Source: Paraburkholderia fynbosensis | GTDB taxonomy: Bacteria; Pseudomonadota; Gammaproteobacteria; Burkholderiales; Burkholderiaceae | Direction: 5' to 3' | Length of the DNA stretch: 64,000 nucleotides | Assembly (NCBI RefSeq): GCF_902859935.1 | Contig: NZ_CADIKI010000008.1 | Coordinates: 248,001-312,000, forward strand | Part shown: positions 45,853 through 53,703 of the stretch, one piece after another | Numbering within the stretch: the stretch's first letter is position 1 | How the letters are laid out: the number at the start of each line of letters is the position of its first letter | Notes under the pieces: model-generated | What the model saw: only the letters and a program-made list of their open reading frames with translations | Told to the model about the DNA's origin: nothing | Databases searched by the model: none | Position numbers and translations under genes: made by a program

Positions 45853-46314
45853 ATGAGGTCCCGCGTCATCAACAGTTTTCGCGCGAGGGGCTCACGGCTG
45901 CCGCGCGCTTTTTTGCGGCTATCCCGTAGAGGCGTTGCTGCCTGCGGCGTCGTCTGCGTCGTGACGTTGTCGGGCTGCTATTACCCATACGGTTACTATC
46001 CGTCCGGCTACTACCCTGCTTACTATTCAACTTATTCAACGGCGCCCACGACGGCCGTGCAGCAGGGCGTCCCGGAGGGCCAAACCGGCTCGACCGATGC
46101 GCAGCAACAGCAACAACAGAACGCGCCGCCCACTTATGCAGTAGCGGCGCCGCCCGTCTATGTGGCGCCAGCTTATCCGGCCTACTACCCGCCTCCGGTC
46201 TATCCCGCTTACCCGGCGTATTACGGCTATCCAGGCTACTACGGACCATCGGTGTCGATCGGCATCGGCGGGTATTGGGGTGGAGGCTGGGGACATCATC
46301 ATTGGCACCACTGA
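45853..46314 (+). CDS. Tyr/Pro-rich lipoprotein
   Basis: A 153-residue protein. A basic N-terminus and hydrophobic stretch lead to lipobox LSGC, followed by YYPYGYYPSGYYPAYY and a Gln run, with a Tyr/Pro-rich second half ending in GGGWGHHHWHH (possible metal binding). The function is unknown; similar low-complexity lipoproteins occur in related genomes. ATG 45853 has GAGGAG about 8 nt upstream. Located after the glycine-zipper lipoprotein by 200 bp. Confidence 0.75.
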   Translation: MRSRVINSFRARGSRLPRAFLRLSRRGVAACGVVCVVTLSGCYYPYGYYPSGYYPAYYSTYSTAPTTAVQQGVPEGQTGSTDAQQQQQQNAPPTYAVAAPPVYVAPAYPAYYPPPVYPAYPAYYGYPGYYGPSVSIGIGGYWGGGWGHHHWHH

Positions 46315-46642
46315 ACGCGTGTCGCATGCAGGCTTCGGTGCACGCCGCTCACTGCAATACGGGCGCACTCGCGATGGCGCGATCACGCGCCCGCTTCGCT
46401 TCATGCCCTGTGCTCCACATCGTGCAGACGACCCGCCTGAGCCACTTCTTGTCGTGCGCCCGTAGTTTCCCTTCTTGACGTGCCCGCGCGGGGTTCTATG
46501 CTTGGGAAGCGCCTGCAGTACGCGTTTAATAAGGAATGCGGTTCGACTCTTACGTTCCGCTGACACTCGTCCGTCCTGCCACAAAGACGCGCCTCTGATT
46601 CGTGATCCCCCGCGTCGCGCCGAACAACACCAAGGAGACGTG
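46315..46642 (+). promoter_or_regulatory. lldP upstream region with sigma-70 promoter
   Basis: TTGACG (46475-46480), 16 nt, TATGCT (46497-46502) is the best promoter match here and would start transcription near 46509, about 134 nt ahead of lldP. No gene is supported in the region. Confidence 0.6.
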
Positions 46643-48241
46643 ATGTTTCACCAACTACTCACCCCGGTCGCCAATGCGCTATTGCCTTCGTTCCTTGTCG
46701 CCGCGTTGCCGATCATCGTCGTCCTGCTGCTGCTCGGCTGGGCGCGCAGGCCAGCCTGGCAGGCGTCGCTCGCGGGGCTGATCGTCGGTCTGATCGTCGC
46801 GATTACAGTGTGGCGGTTGCCGGTCGGGCTCGCGTTCAACTCGGTGTTCGCGGGCGTGGTGTTCGCCTGCTGGCCGGTCATGTGGATCGTGGTTACGGCG
46901 ATCTTGCTGTACAACGTCGCGCAACGCTCGGGCCGCTTCGCGGCCTTTCGCATGTGGATGATCGACAACCTGCCGAATGACCGGCGGGTCGTGCTGGTCG
47001 TGGTCGGCTTTTCATTCGGCGCGTTGCTCGAAGGGATTTCCGGCTTCGGCACTCCCGTCGCCATTACCAGTTCGCTGCTGATCCTGCTCGGCTTTCCCAC
47101 CCTCGAAGCGCTCACCTTTACGCTGATCTTCAACACGGCGCCGGTCGCGTTCGGCGCGCTCGGCGTACCGATCACCGTGCTCGGCGCGGTGACGCATCTG
47201 CCGTCCGATCTGCTCGCGAAGATGGTCGGCCGCCAGTTGCCGTTCTTCGCACTGCTGCTGCCCTTCTATGTGATCGCGGTGTATGCGGGCTTTCGCAACA
47301 TGCTGCGCGTGTGGCCGGTGCTGCTGGTGTCGGGCGCGAGCTTCGCGCTGACGCAGTTCATCGCGTCGAACTACGTGAACTACAGCCTGACCGACGTGTT
47401 GTCGTCGATGGTGTCGCTGATTCTGACGATCGCATTCCTGCGCATCTGGAAGCCTGCTGCCGATCCCAAATTCGCGATCAGCGTCGACCGGATCGGCGAG
47501 GTGCGCGGCAAGATCAGCGGCGGCCAGGGCTGGTATCCGTGGATCATCGTGTCAGTCGTGGTGATCGTGTGGACCATCGCGAGAGTCTTCACGATCGGCG
47601 ACGTCAAGATACCGTGGCCGGGGCTCGACAAGGCCGTGTTCATCACGCTGTACAACACGCCGTATGGCGCGGTGTGGGACTTCCAGCCGCTCGCCACCGG
47701 CACGGCGATTCTGGTCGCGGCGCTCATCACGACGTTCGTGGTCGGCCTGAGCGCGCGCGAATTCGGCAAGGCGGTCGCCGACACGTGGGTGCAGACGCGC
47801 ATCGCCATTCTGACGGTGGCGACCATCGTCGGGCTCGCCTATCTGATGAACTACTCGGGGCTCACCTATACGCTCGGTCTCGGCGTCGCGTCGGTGGGTC
47901 CGTTCTTTCCGCTGGTGTCGGCCTTCCTCGGCTGGATCGCGGTGTTCCTGTCGGGCAGCGATACGTCGGGCAATGCGCTGTTCGGCAATCTCCAGGTGGT
48001 GGCGGCCAACCAGTTGAATCTGAGTCCGGTGCTGATGGCGGCGACCAATTCATCGGGCGGCGTGATGGGCAAGATGATCTCGCCGCAAAACATCTCGACC
48101 GGCGTGGCAACCACCGAGCTCAAAGGCAAGGAAGGTGTGGTGTTCGCGAAGACCTTCAAGCATTCGATTCTATTGACGGTGCTGCTCGGTTTGCTGGTGT
48201 GGGCGCAGCAGAATGTCTTGCAGTGGATGATTCCGCATTGA
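46643..48241 (+). CDS. lldP: L-lactate permease
   Basis: A 532-residue inner-membrane protein of the LctP/LldP family, which brings in lactate (and glycolate) with protons. About 12-14 helices; family motifs include GALLEGISGFGTPVAI, PVAFGALGVPITVLG and FLSGSDTSGNALFGNLQ with TNSSGGVMGKMISPQNI. ATG 46643 has AAGGAGA 6 nt upstream. It has its own promoter and a strong terminator, with no lld dehydrogenase genes beside it. Confidence 0.92.
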   Translation: MFHQLLTPVANALLPSFLVAALPIIVVLLLLGWARRPAWQASLAGLIVGLIVAITVWRLPVGLAFNSVFAGVVFACWPVMWIVVTAILLYNVAQRSGRFAAFRMWMIDNLPNDRRVVLVVVGFSFGALLEGISGFGTPVAITSSLLILLGFPTLEALTFTLIFNTAPVAFGALGVPITVLGAVTHLPSDLLAKMVGRQLPFFALLLPFYVIAVYAGFRNMLRVWPVLLVSGASFALTQFIASNYVNYSLTDVLSSMVSLILTIAFLRIWKPAADPKFAISVDRIGEVRGKISGGQGWYPWIIVSVVVIVWTIARVFTIGDVKIPWPGLDKAVFITLYNTPYGAVWDFQPLATGTAILVAALITTFVVGLSAREFGKAVADTWVQTRIAILTVATIVGLAYLMNYSGLTYTLGLGVASVGPFFPLVSAFLGWIAVFLSGSDTSGNALFGNLQVVAANQLNLSPVLMAATNSSGGVMGKMISPQNISTGVATTELKGKEGVVFAKTFKHSILLTVLLGLLVWAQQNVLQWMIPH

Positions 48242-48265
48242 TCGTTGATCTGGTTTGATTTGCAT

Positions 48266-48308
48266 GTGCTCTGCTTGTCGACGTGGCGGGAAGCAGAGCA
48301 CGGGTTTT
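48266..48308 (+). terminator. Terminator after lldP
   Basis: Perfect 11-bp stem GTGCTCTGCTT / AAGCAGAGCAC with a 14-nt loop, then GGGTTTTT. Confidence 0.9.
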
Positions 48309-48840
48309 TGTGCGCGTCGCCAGAGGGGGCTGCATTGTCCAGGCGCTTGTTGGCTGGGCTTGAGTCGTTGGCGTGGTTCGTTGGTCTGCTTAGTTGCCTT
48401 CGGGCATTGCACGCGCGCAGCGCGTCCTACGATCAAGAAGCGCCTGCTTCCCCCTGCATGCGCACGAAGCCCCGCCCTGCGCCTGGTGCCGCGGAAGAGC
48501 CCGCACAGACAAGGCGTTTCGACAAACAGACTTTGGCTGAAGCGCGGGGCCCGACCGACAACGGCTGCCATGCCGCACTGCCGCAAAATGATTCACGCTT
48601 TGCGATAAACGCCCCACCCTTGGCAGGCGCCCAGTCCCCGCAGCCGCCGTATCGCAATTTCTCTCACAACAGCGTGAGAAATGCTCGTTTTGCTCACGGC
48701 CCGACAACGCTTACGATCGTGGGCACCGGACGCCTCGATCTCCCGAATCTTGCCGTTTCATCTCAACCTGAAACGTTTCGCGTGATCGCGCTGGTACGAT
48801 GCGCAGGCGTCCCGACTCAACCGCGCGCGGCGCCATCCCG
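48309..48840. other. Intergenic region upstream of the second EamA gene
   Basis: About 530 bp with no supported gene. An inverted repeat ATTTCTCTCAC..GTGAGAAAT (48657-48682) lies 160 bp before the EamA start and could be an operator. The frame over this region (48245-48844) looks like a shadow. Confidence 0.4.
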
Positions 48841-49767
48841 ATGAAACCTCAAAACTTGCTGCAACTGCTGATCCTCGCTGCCCTGTGGGGCGCGTCGTTT
48901 CTGTTTATCCGCGTCGGCGTCACCGACTTCGGCGTGGCTCCGTTGATGGCGCTGCGCGTCGGCATCGGCGCGGCCTTTCTGCTGATCGTGCTGCTCGCGC
49001 GACGGCCGCTGCAACAATCGGCGGCGATCCTGCGCACGCGCGCCTTTCCACTGCTGGTGGTCGGCATCCTGAATTCGGCGGCGCCGTTCTGCCTGTTCGC
49101 CTACGCCGAATTGACGCTGTCGGCGGGCGTCACCTCGGTGATCAACGCGACCACACCGCTGTGGGGCGCGCTGGTCGGCTTTGTCTGGCTGCGCGACCGG
49201 CTGAGCGCGCTGCGTACGCTCGGTCTCGTGATCGGCTTTCTCGGCGTATTGATGCTGGTATGGGATCAGATCGCCACGCCGAACGGTGCGGCCGCCACGC
49301 CGCTGACCACTGCGCTCGCGGCCGGCGCGGCGCTCGGCGCGACCCTGCTGTATGGCATCGCGGCGAACTACACCAAGCGCCACCTGACCGGCGTCGATGC
49401 GCTAACCGTCGCCGCCGGCACGATGACCGGCGCGACCATCGTCTTGCTGCCGCTCGCCGTGATGTTTTGGCCGGCCGCGCCGATCTCGCTGCACGCGTGG
49501 GGCGCGGTGATCGCGCTCGGCGTCGCGTGCACCGGCGTCGCGTACATGCTGTTCTTCCACCTGATCGCGGTGGCCGGGCCGGCGCGTGCCATCACCGTCA
49601 CGTTCGTGATTCCGATCTTCGGCATTCTGTGGGGCGCGCTGTTTCTCGGCGAAGGCGTGTCGCCCGGCATGATGGAAGGCTGCGCCGTGATTCTGGTCGG
49701 GACCGCGCTCGCCACCGGCGTAATCAAGCGTTTGCCGTGGATCGGCACGCGCCGGGCCGATACCTGA
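48841..49767 (+). CDS. EamA/DMT-family transporter
   Basis: A 308-residue protein with ten helices in two EamA repeats (LAALWGASFLFIRVGV, then GVACTGVAYMLFFHLIAVAGPARA). It is a RhaT/YdcZ-type DMT exporter with unknown substrate. ATG 48841 begins MKPQNLLQLL directly before the first helix. Convergent with bamC; the gap to 49994 shows no gene. Confidence 0.85.
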   Translation: MKPQNLLQLLILAALWGASFLFIRVGVTDFGVAPLMALRVGIGAAFLLIVLLARRPLQQSAAILRTRAFPLLVVGILNSAAPFCLFAYAELTLSAGVTSVINATTPLWGALVGFVWLRDRLSALRTLGLVIGFLGVLMLVWDQIATPNGAAATPLTTALAAGAALGATLLYGIAANYTKRHLTGVDALTVAAGTMTGATIVLLPLAVMFWPAAPISLHAWGAVIALGVACTGVAYMLFFHLIAVAGPARAITVTFVIPIFGILWGALFLGEGVSPGMMEGCAVILVGTALATGVIKRLPWIGTRRADT

Positions 49768-49988
49768 AAACCGTTTCGCGCGACGCCGCCAGTCTCGAAG
49801 CGGCCCCCCAGATGAGCGCCAAATGAGCAGGCTTGCTGCCCACGCCTGCCGAGCTCAGGTTGATCACGCTCACAGGAGAGGAGCTAAAGACGTACGCATC
49901 GCCGGGAGGCGACCGTCGGCATCCAGTCGCAGCGCCTACGCGCTCGACGAACAACCGGACGCCAGTGCCTGCGCATAGCCCCGTGCCC

Positions 49989-50026
49989 GAAAAAAAACCG
50001 CCCGGGACATCCGTGCCGGGCGGTTT
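49989..50026 (-). terminator. Terminator after bamC (minus strand)
   Basis: Stem AAACCGCCCGG / CCGGGCGGTTT; on the minus strand an eight-T run follows. It lies 45 bp after the bamC stop. Confidence 0.92.
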
Positions 50027-50070
50027 CTCAAACATCAGTTTCGTCTGTTATCTGCTCAGGCTTTGCCCGC

Positions 50071-51306
50071 TCAGTGCAGCTGCTCAACCATCAGACTCAT
50101 GATCTGCTTGGCCTGCGAGCTTTCGTCGATCGCACCCTTGTCGTCGACCACGGCCACACGCGTCTGGTCCGGCGTCACCGCGCGCACGTTCACGCGATAC
50201 TGCTTGGCCACCTTCTCCTTCTTGCCGTGGAACACCTGGCTCCAGAAGCCCTGTTCCGCCGAGGACATATCCTTCGGATCGACGTAACGGACGAAGTACA
50301 GGCCGCGGCTCAGATCGCGGTCGTCGACGGTGAAGTTGCTGCGGTCGAGCGCGAGGCCCACGCGCAGCCACGCACGGTCATACGGTTCGCCGAGCGTGAG
50401 TTCGGTCGACGAGAGCTGCGCCGAAGCATTCGCCGAACCCGCATCCGGCATCGGCTGTTGCGCCGACAGCGCGACGTTCTGCGCCGCCGTGGCCGCCGCG
50501 GCCGACTTCGCACCTGCGCCCGCCGCGTTCGGCGCCGCTTGGGTGCCGGCGGGCGACAGTTCAGCGGTTTGCCCACCACCGGACTTCGAGCGCGAATCGG
50601 CCAGCGCAAGCGCCGCCATCAGGCGCTTCAGATATTCCTGTTCGAGAGCCGGATCGTTCGGCTTCGGCTGCCACTGGCTCGAATCGTTGTTCGTGCCGGT
50701 GAGCGCCTCGCGCATGCCCTTCTGGCTGATGAACACGTAGGTTCCGCCGTTCGGTGCCGCTTCGAGACGCGTGCGGTACTTGTTGCGCTCCGAGGTCACA
50801 TAGCTGTTGCCCATTGCCTTGGACAGCGTGTTGCGGATCAGGCCGTCGCTGATTTGCGCGTGCGACTCGTTCCAGTCGGTTTCCATCACGCCCTTGTCGC
50901 GCTGGTCGACCACCAGCAGGAAGCCCTGTTCCTGCCAGAAGCGGCGGATCTGCTCCCACGCCTGAGCGGGCGCCTTGTTGTCGATCACGAGCCAGCTTTC
51001 CGTGCCGTCGCGCTGGATATGCATGCCGCTGACCTGCGGCACGACCGCCACGTTATTGCTCGCCGACGGCGCTTGCGCCTGAACCTGCTTGAGCGCGGAC
51101 AACGAGGTTTCGCCGCCTTGCGGGGGCAACGAACGCTGATCGGCCGTCTCGTCGATCATGTTCGGCGGGACGGCAAGTGACACCTGCTTTGATTTGGAGT
51201 CGCTCTTGTAGTCGATTTTGGTCGGCGACGAAGTGCCGCAGCCGGCGACCAGCCCGCCTGCCATCAGCATTACTGCAAACCGCTTGGTAAGACGAAGATC
51301 AGTCAT
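50071..51306 (-). CDS. bamC: Outer-membrane assembly lipoprotein BamC
   Basis: A 411-residue lipoprotein of the Bam complex, which inserts beta-barrel proteins into the outer membrane. Lipobox LVAGC (Cys 23). Two BamC domains are visible: GTESWLVIDNKAPAQAWEQIRRFWQEQGF and, after an Ala/Gln-rich linker (about 235-290), GEPYDRAWLRVGLALDRSNFTVDDRD. It is longer than E. coli BamC (344) because of the linker. Start ATG 51306 with AGGA about 10 nt upstream. The dapA gene that often precedes bamC is not adjacent; it has its own terminator. Confidence 0.92.
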   Translation of the reverse strand: MTDLRLTKRFAVMLMAGGLVAGCGTSSPTKIDYKSDSKSKQVSLAVPPNMIDETADQRSLPPQGGETSLSALKQVQAQAPSASNNVAVVPQVSGMHIQRDGTESWLVIDNKAPAQAWEQIRRFWQEQGFLLVVDQRDKGVMETDWNESHAQISDGLIRNTLSKAMGNSYVTSERNKYRTRLEAAPNGGTYVFISQKGMREALTGTNNDSSQWQPKPNDPALEQEYLKRLMAALALADSRSKSGGGQTAELSPAGTQAAPNAAGAGAKSAAAATAAQNVALSAQQPMPDAGSANASAQLSSTELTLGEPYDRAWLRVGLALDRSNFTVDDRDLSRGLYFVRYVDPKDMSSAEQGFWSQVFHGKKEKVAKQYRVNVRAVTPDQTRVAVVDDKGAIDESSQAKQIMSLMVEQLH

Positions 51307-51765
51307 GTTCGGGGAATCCTTCCGCTACGCCACGGCAAGTTTCCGTGGATCAACCCAACATTTTACCGGTCCCGGCGAGCCGTGTGCAAAAACTGGGGTT
51401 TGCCCGCCCAATTGAACGGCATGTGGCGTGCGCAGAACGCGTCGCAGAGCCCCCCTGCACAGAGTCCACGCGCTTATCTTCGGCGCACCTTCGCCAAGAA
51501 AAAAACGCGTTGCGCTCACGGCGGACAATCGCTTGCGCGCCGCACATTTAACATTTGCCAACATTTCCTACTGCCGCGTAGGTTCACCTCAATAACCTTG
51601 TCAGATCTTTGTTTCAAAAGCCTTTTCCTCTGCCGGCCCGTCACGCATTTTGACCCGGCATCGAGCGGCGACGACATGCGCCGTGATGGTCAGCAAACCC
51701 CGGATGTTACCGTTACCTCCGCATCTCAATAAAACCGGAACAAGCCGGCTCGCGAGGCAGACGCC
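51307..51765. other. Divergent intergenic region, bamC / DUF2844
   Basis: About 460 bp, no supported gene; must hold the bamC promoter. The tract 51540-51620 is AT-richer. No consensus promoter was recognised. Confidence 0.4.
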
Positions 51766-52230
51766 ATGTCAAAGTCCCGTTTCTCTCCCTCTCTGGCCGC
51801 TTTCGCGCTTGCGCTAGGCGCGCTGTGTACGAGCGCCGGTGCGCAGGCCGAATTGGGCGGCACGATGCCGGGTCAGCCGAACCCGACCGCGACCGCGCCG
51901 CGCACGCTGCTGAACGGTGCGCTGCGCGTGCGCACGCTGACCGATGCCGGCAACACCACCATTAACGAGTACGCGACGAGCGCCGGTCAGATCATCGGCT
52001 ACGCGTGGGAAGGCCCGACCATGCCGGATCTGCGCACGCTGCTCGGCAAGTACGCCGACTCGTACCTTGCGGGGGCTGCCACGCCAGCGGCGGGCGCCAA
52101 TCTGCACAATTCGCGAATCGCGCGGCCGGACGTGATCGTCGAATCCGGGGGGCCGATGCGCGGCTATGTGGGACGCGCGTGGCTGCCCGCGGCGCTACCG
52201 CCCGGCGTGACCGCGGACGACCTGCAGTAA
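51766..52230 (+). CDS. DUF2844 exported protein
   Basis: A 154-residue protein with a 28-residue signal peptide ending AGAQA. The mature part (GALRVRTLTDAGNTTINEYATSAG, YAWEGPTMPDLRTLLGKYADSY) is the DUF2844 family of Burkholderiales, function unknown. ATG 51766 has GAGGCAGA upstream. It is followed after 44 bp by the DUF3443 gene, and the two are commonly linked in this order, so they probably act together in the envelope. Confidence 0.8.
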   Translation: MSKSRFSPSLAAFALALGALCTSAGAQAELGGTMPGQPNPTATAPRTLLNGALRVRTLTDAGNTTINEYATSAGQIIGYAWEGPTMPDLRTLLGKYADSYLAGAATPAAGANLHNSRIARPDVIVESGGPMRGYVGRAWLPAALPPGVTADDLQ

Positions 52231-52274
52231 GCGCACGCCCAATAGAACAACCCTTCGACGATCGACACCCCACC

Positions 52275-53549
52275 ATGAAACCCTCCGTCCGACTTTGCGC
52301 CCTCTTCCTCGCCTGTGCGGCCTTGACAGGTTGCGGCGGTGGAGGCGGCGGCTCGCCACAGAGTTCGTCGCAGGCGGGCGCCGCCAGCAGTCCAGGCGCC
52401 GCCAGCACACCGGCAAGCGGCGGCTCGCCTGGCGCGGGCAACACCAGCGCGAACCTGAATGTGCCGCAGTCGAACACGCCGAACGTCCAGCCGATCGCGG
52501 TCAATGTCGCGCCCGGACTGACACGCAACATGCTGACGACCAGCGTCACCCTCTGCCAGGCTGGCACCGACAATTGCGCGACGGTCGACGATATTCAGGT
52601 CGACACCGGCTCGAATGGCTTGCGGATTCTCGCCTCCGCGCTGCCGGCGAGCCTGGCGCTTGCGGCCGTGCCGTCGGGTAGCGGCGTCACCGGCGAATGC
52701 GCGGTGTTCGGCAGCGGCTACGCATGGGGCGCGGTGCGTAGCGCGGACGTCCGCATGGCCGGCCAGGTAGCCGCGTCGATCCCGGTCCATCTGATCGCTG
52801 ACACGGCGCTGCCCAGCGTGCCCGCCGATTGCGCCAGCTCCGGCCCGGCGATGCTGACGGTTGCCGGCCTGCGCGGCAACGGCATTCTCGGCATCGGCCT
52901 GTTCACGGCCGACTGCGGCAGCGGCTGCGCAAACGCTGCACTGCCTCGCTGGTACTACCGTTGCGACGCCAACGGCGCCTGCGTGGCGAGCGCGCAGGCG
53001 CTCGCGCAACAGGTCGCCAATCCCGTGAGCCACTTTGCGCTCGACAACAACGGCGTAGTGATCGACCTGCCCGCGATCCCCGACAGGGGTGCGCTCAGCG
53101 TGTCCGGCTCGCTGATCTTCGGCATCGGCACCCAGGCGAACAACATGCTCGGCGGCGCCAGCATCGTCAAGGCAAATGCGATGAACGGCTACCTGGTTAC
53201 CAACGCCGCCGGCCAAACCTACGCGCAAAGCTATATCGACAGCGGCTCGAACGGACTCTTCTTTCGCAACACCCAGTTCCCACAGTGCGGCTTCTGGTAC
53301 TGCCCAAGCTCGATGCAAACGGTCAGCGCTGCGATTGTCGGGGTTGACGGCGCCTCGAGCGCGGTGTCGTTCCCGGTGGGCAATTCGACCGCGTTGTTCG
53401 CCTCGCCGAACAACGCGTTCAACAGTCTTGCCGGCACTACCGCCCGTGGCTTCGGCTGGGGCTTGCCGTTCTTCTACGGCCGGCGCGTTTATACGGCGAT
53501 CGCCTCGCGCAATACGTCGGCCGGCCAAGGTCCTTACTACGCGTTCTGA
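52275..53549 (+). CDS. DUF3443 lipoprotein with pepsin-like aspartic-protease motifs
   Basis: A 424-residue exported lipoprotein: lipobox LTGC (Cys 20), a Gly/Ser/Ala-rich linker to about residue 65, then a two-lobed domain. Each lobe carries an Asp motif: DTGSNG at 110-115 and DSGSNG at 322-327, about 212 residues apart. Between them FGSGYAWGAVRSADVRM (from about 145) resembles the pepsin flap region, with Phe where pepsin has the flap Tyr, and GNGILGIG (201-208) resembles the pepsin GILGL motif. Six or more Cys may form disulfides. This suggests a pepsin-like periplasmic or surface protease; activity is inference. No clear Shine-Dalgarno is seen at ATG 52275. Partner: DUF2844 gene upstream. 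Confidence 0.8.
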   Translation: MKPSVRLCALFLACAALTGCGGGGGGSPQSSSQAGAASSPGAASTPASGGSPGAGNTSANLNVPQSNTPNVQPIAVNVAPGLTRNMLTTSVTLCQAGTDNCATVDDIQVDTGSNGLRILASALPASLALAAVPSGSGVTGECAVFGSGYAWGAVRSADVRMAGQVAASIPVHLIADTALPSVPADCASSGPAMLTVAGLRGNGILGIGLFTADCGSGCANAALPRWYYRCDANGACVASAQALAQQVANPVSHFALDNNGVVIDLPAIPDRGALSVSGSLIFGIGTQANNMLGGASIVKANAMNGYLVTNAAGQTYAQSYIDSGSNGLFFRNTQFPQCGFWYCPSSMQTVSAAIVGVDGASSAVSFPVGNSTALFASPNNAFNSLAGTTARGFGWGLPFFYGRRVYTAIASRNTSAGQGPYYAF

Positions 53550-53703
53550 ATGATGCTCGATCACGGCACGCTGCCAGTATAGGTCCGAGTCCGCGCGGAA
53601 ATTTCCCAAATTGGTCGAGGGAGAGAATTTGATATGGGGCGGCGGCGATAATTCGGGAACCGGCTAGCTTTTCGCTTCAAGATACGCTTCGCGATAGTTA
53701 GTC

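Noticed and set aside
48245..48844. 199-codon frame between lldP and the EamA gene
   Set aside because: Overlaps the lldP terminator and has no recognisable protein features.
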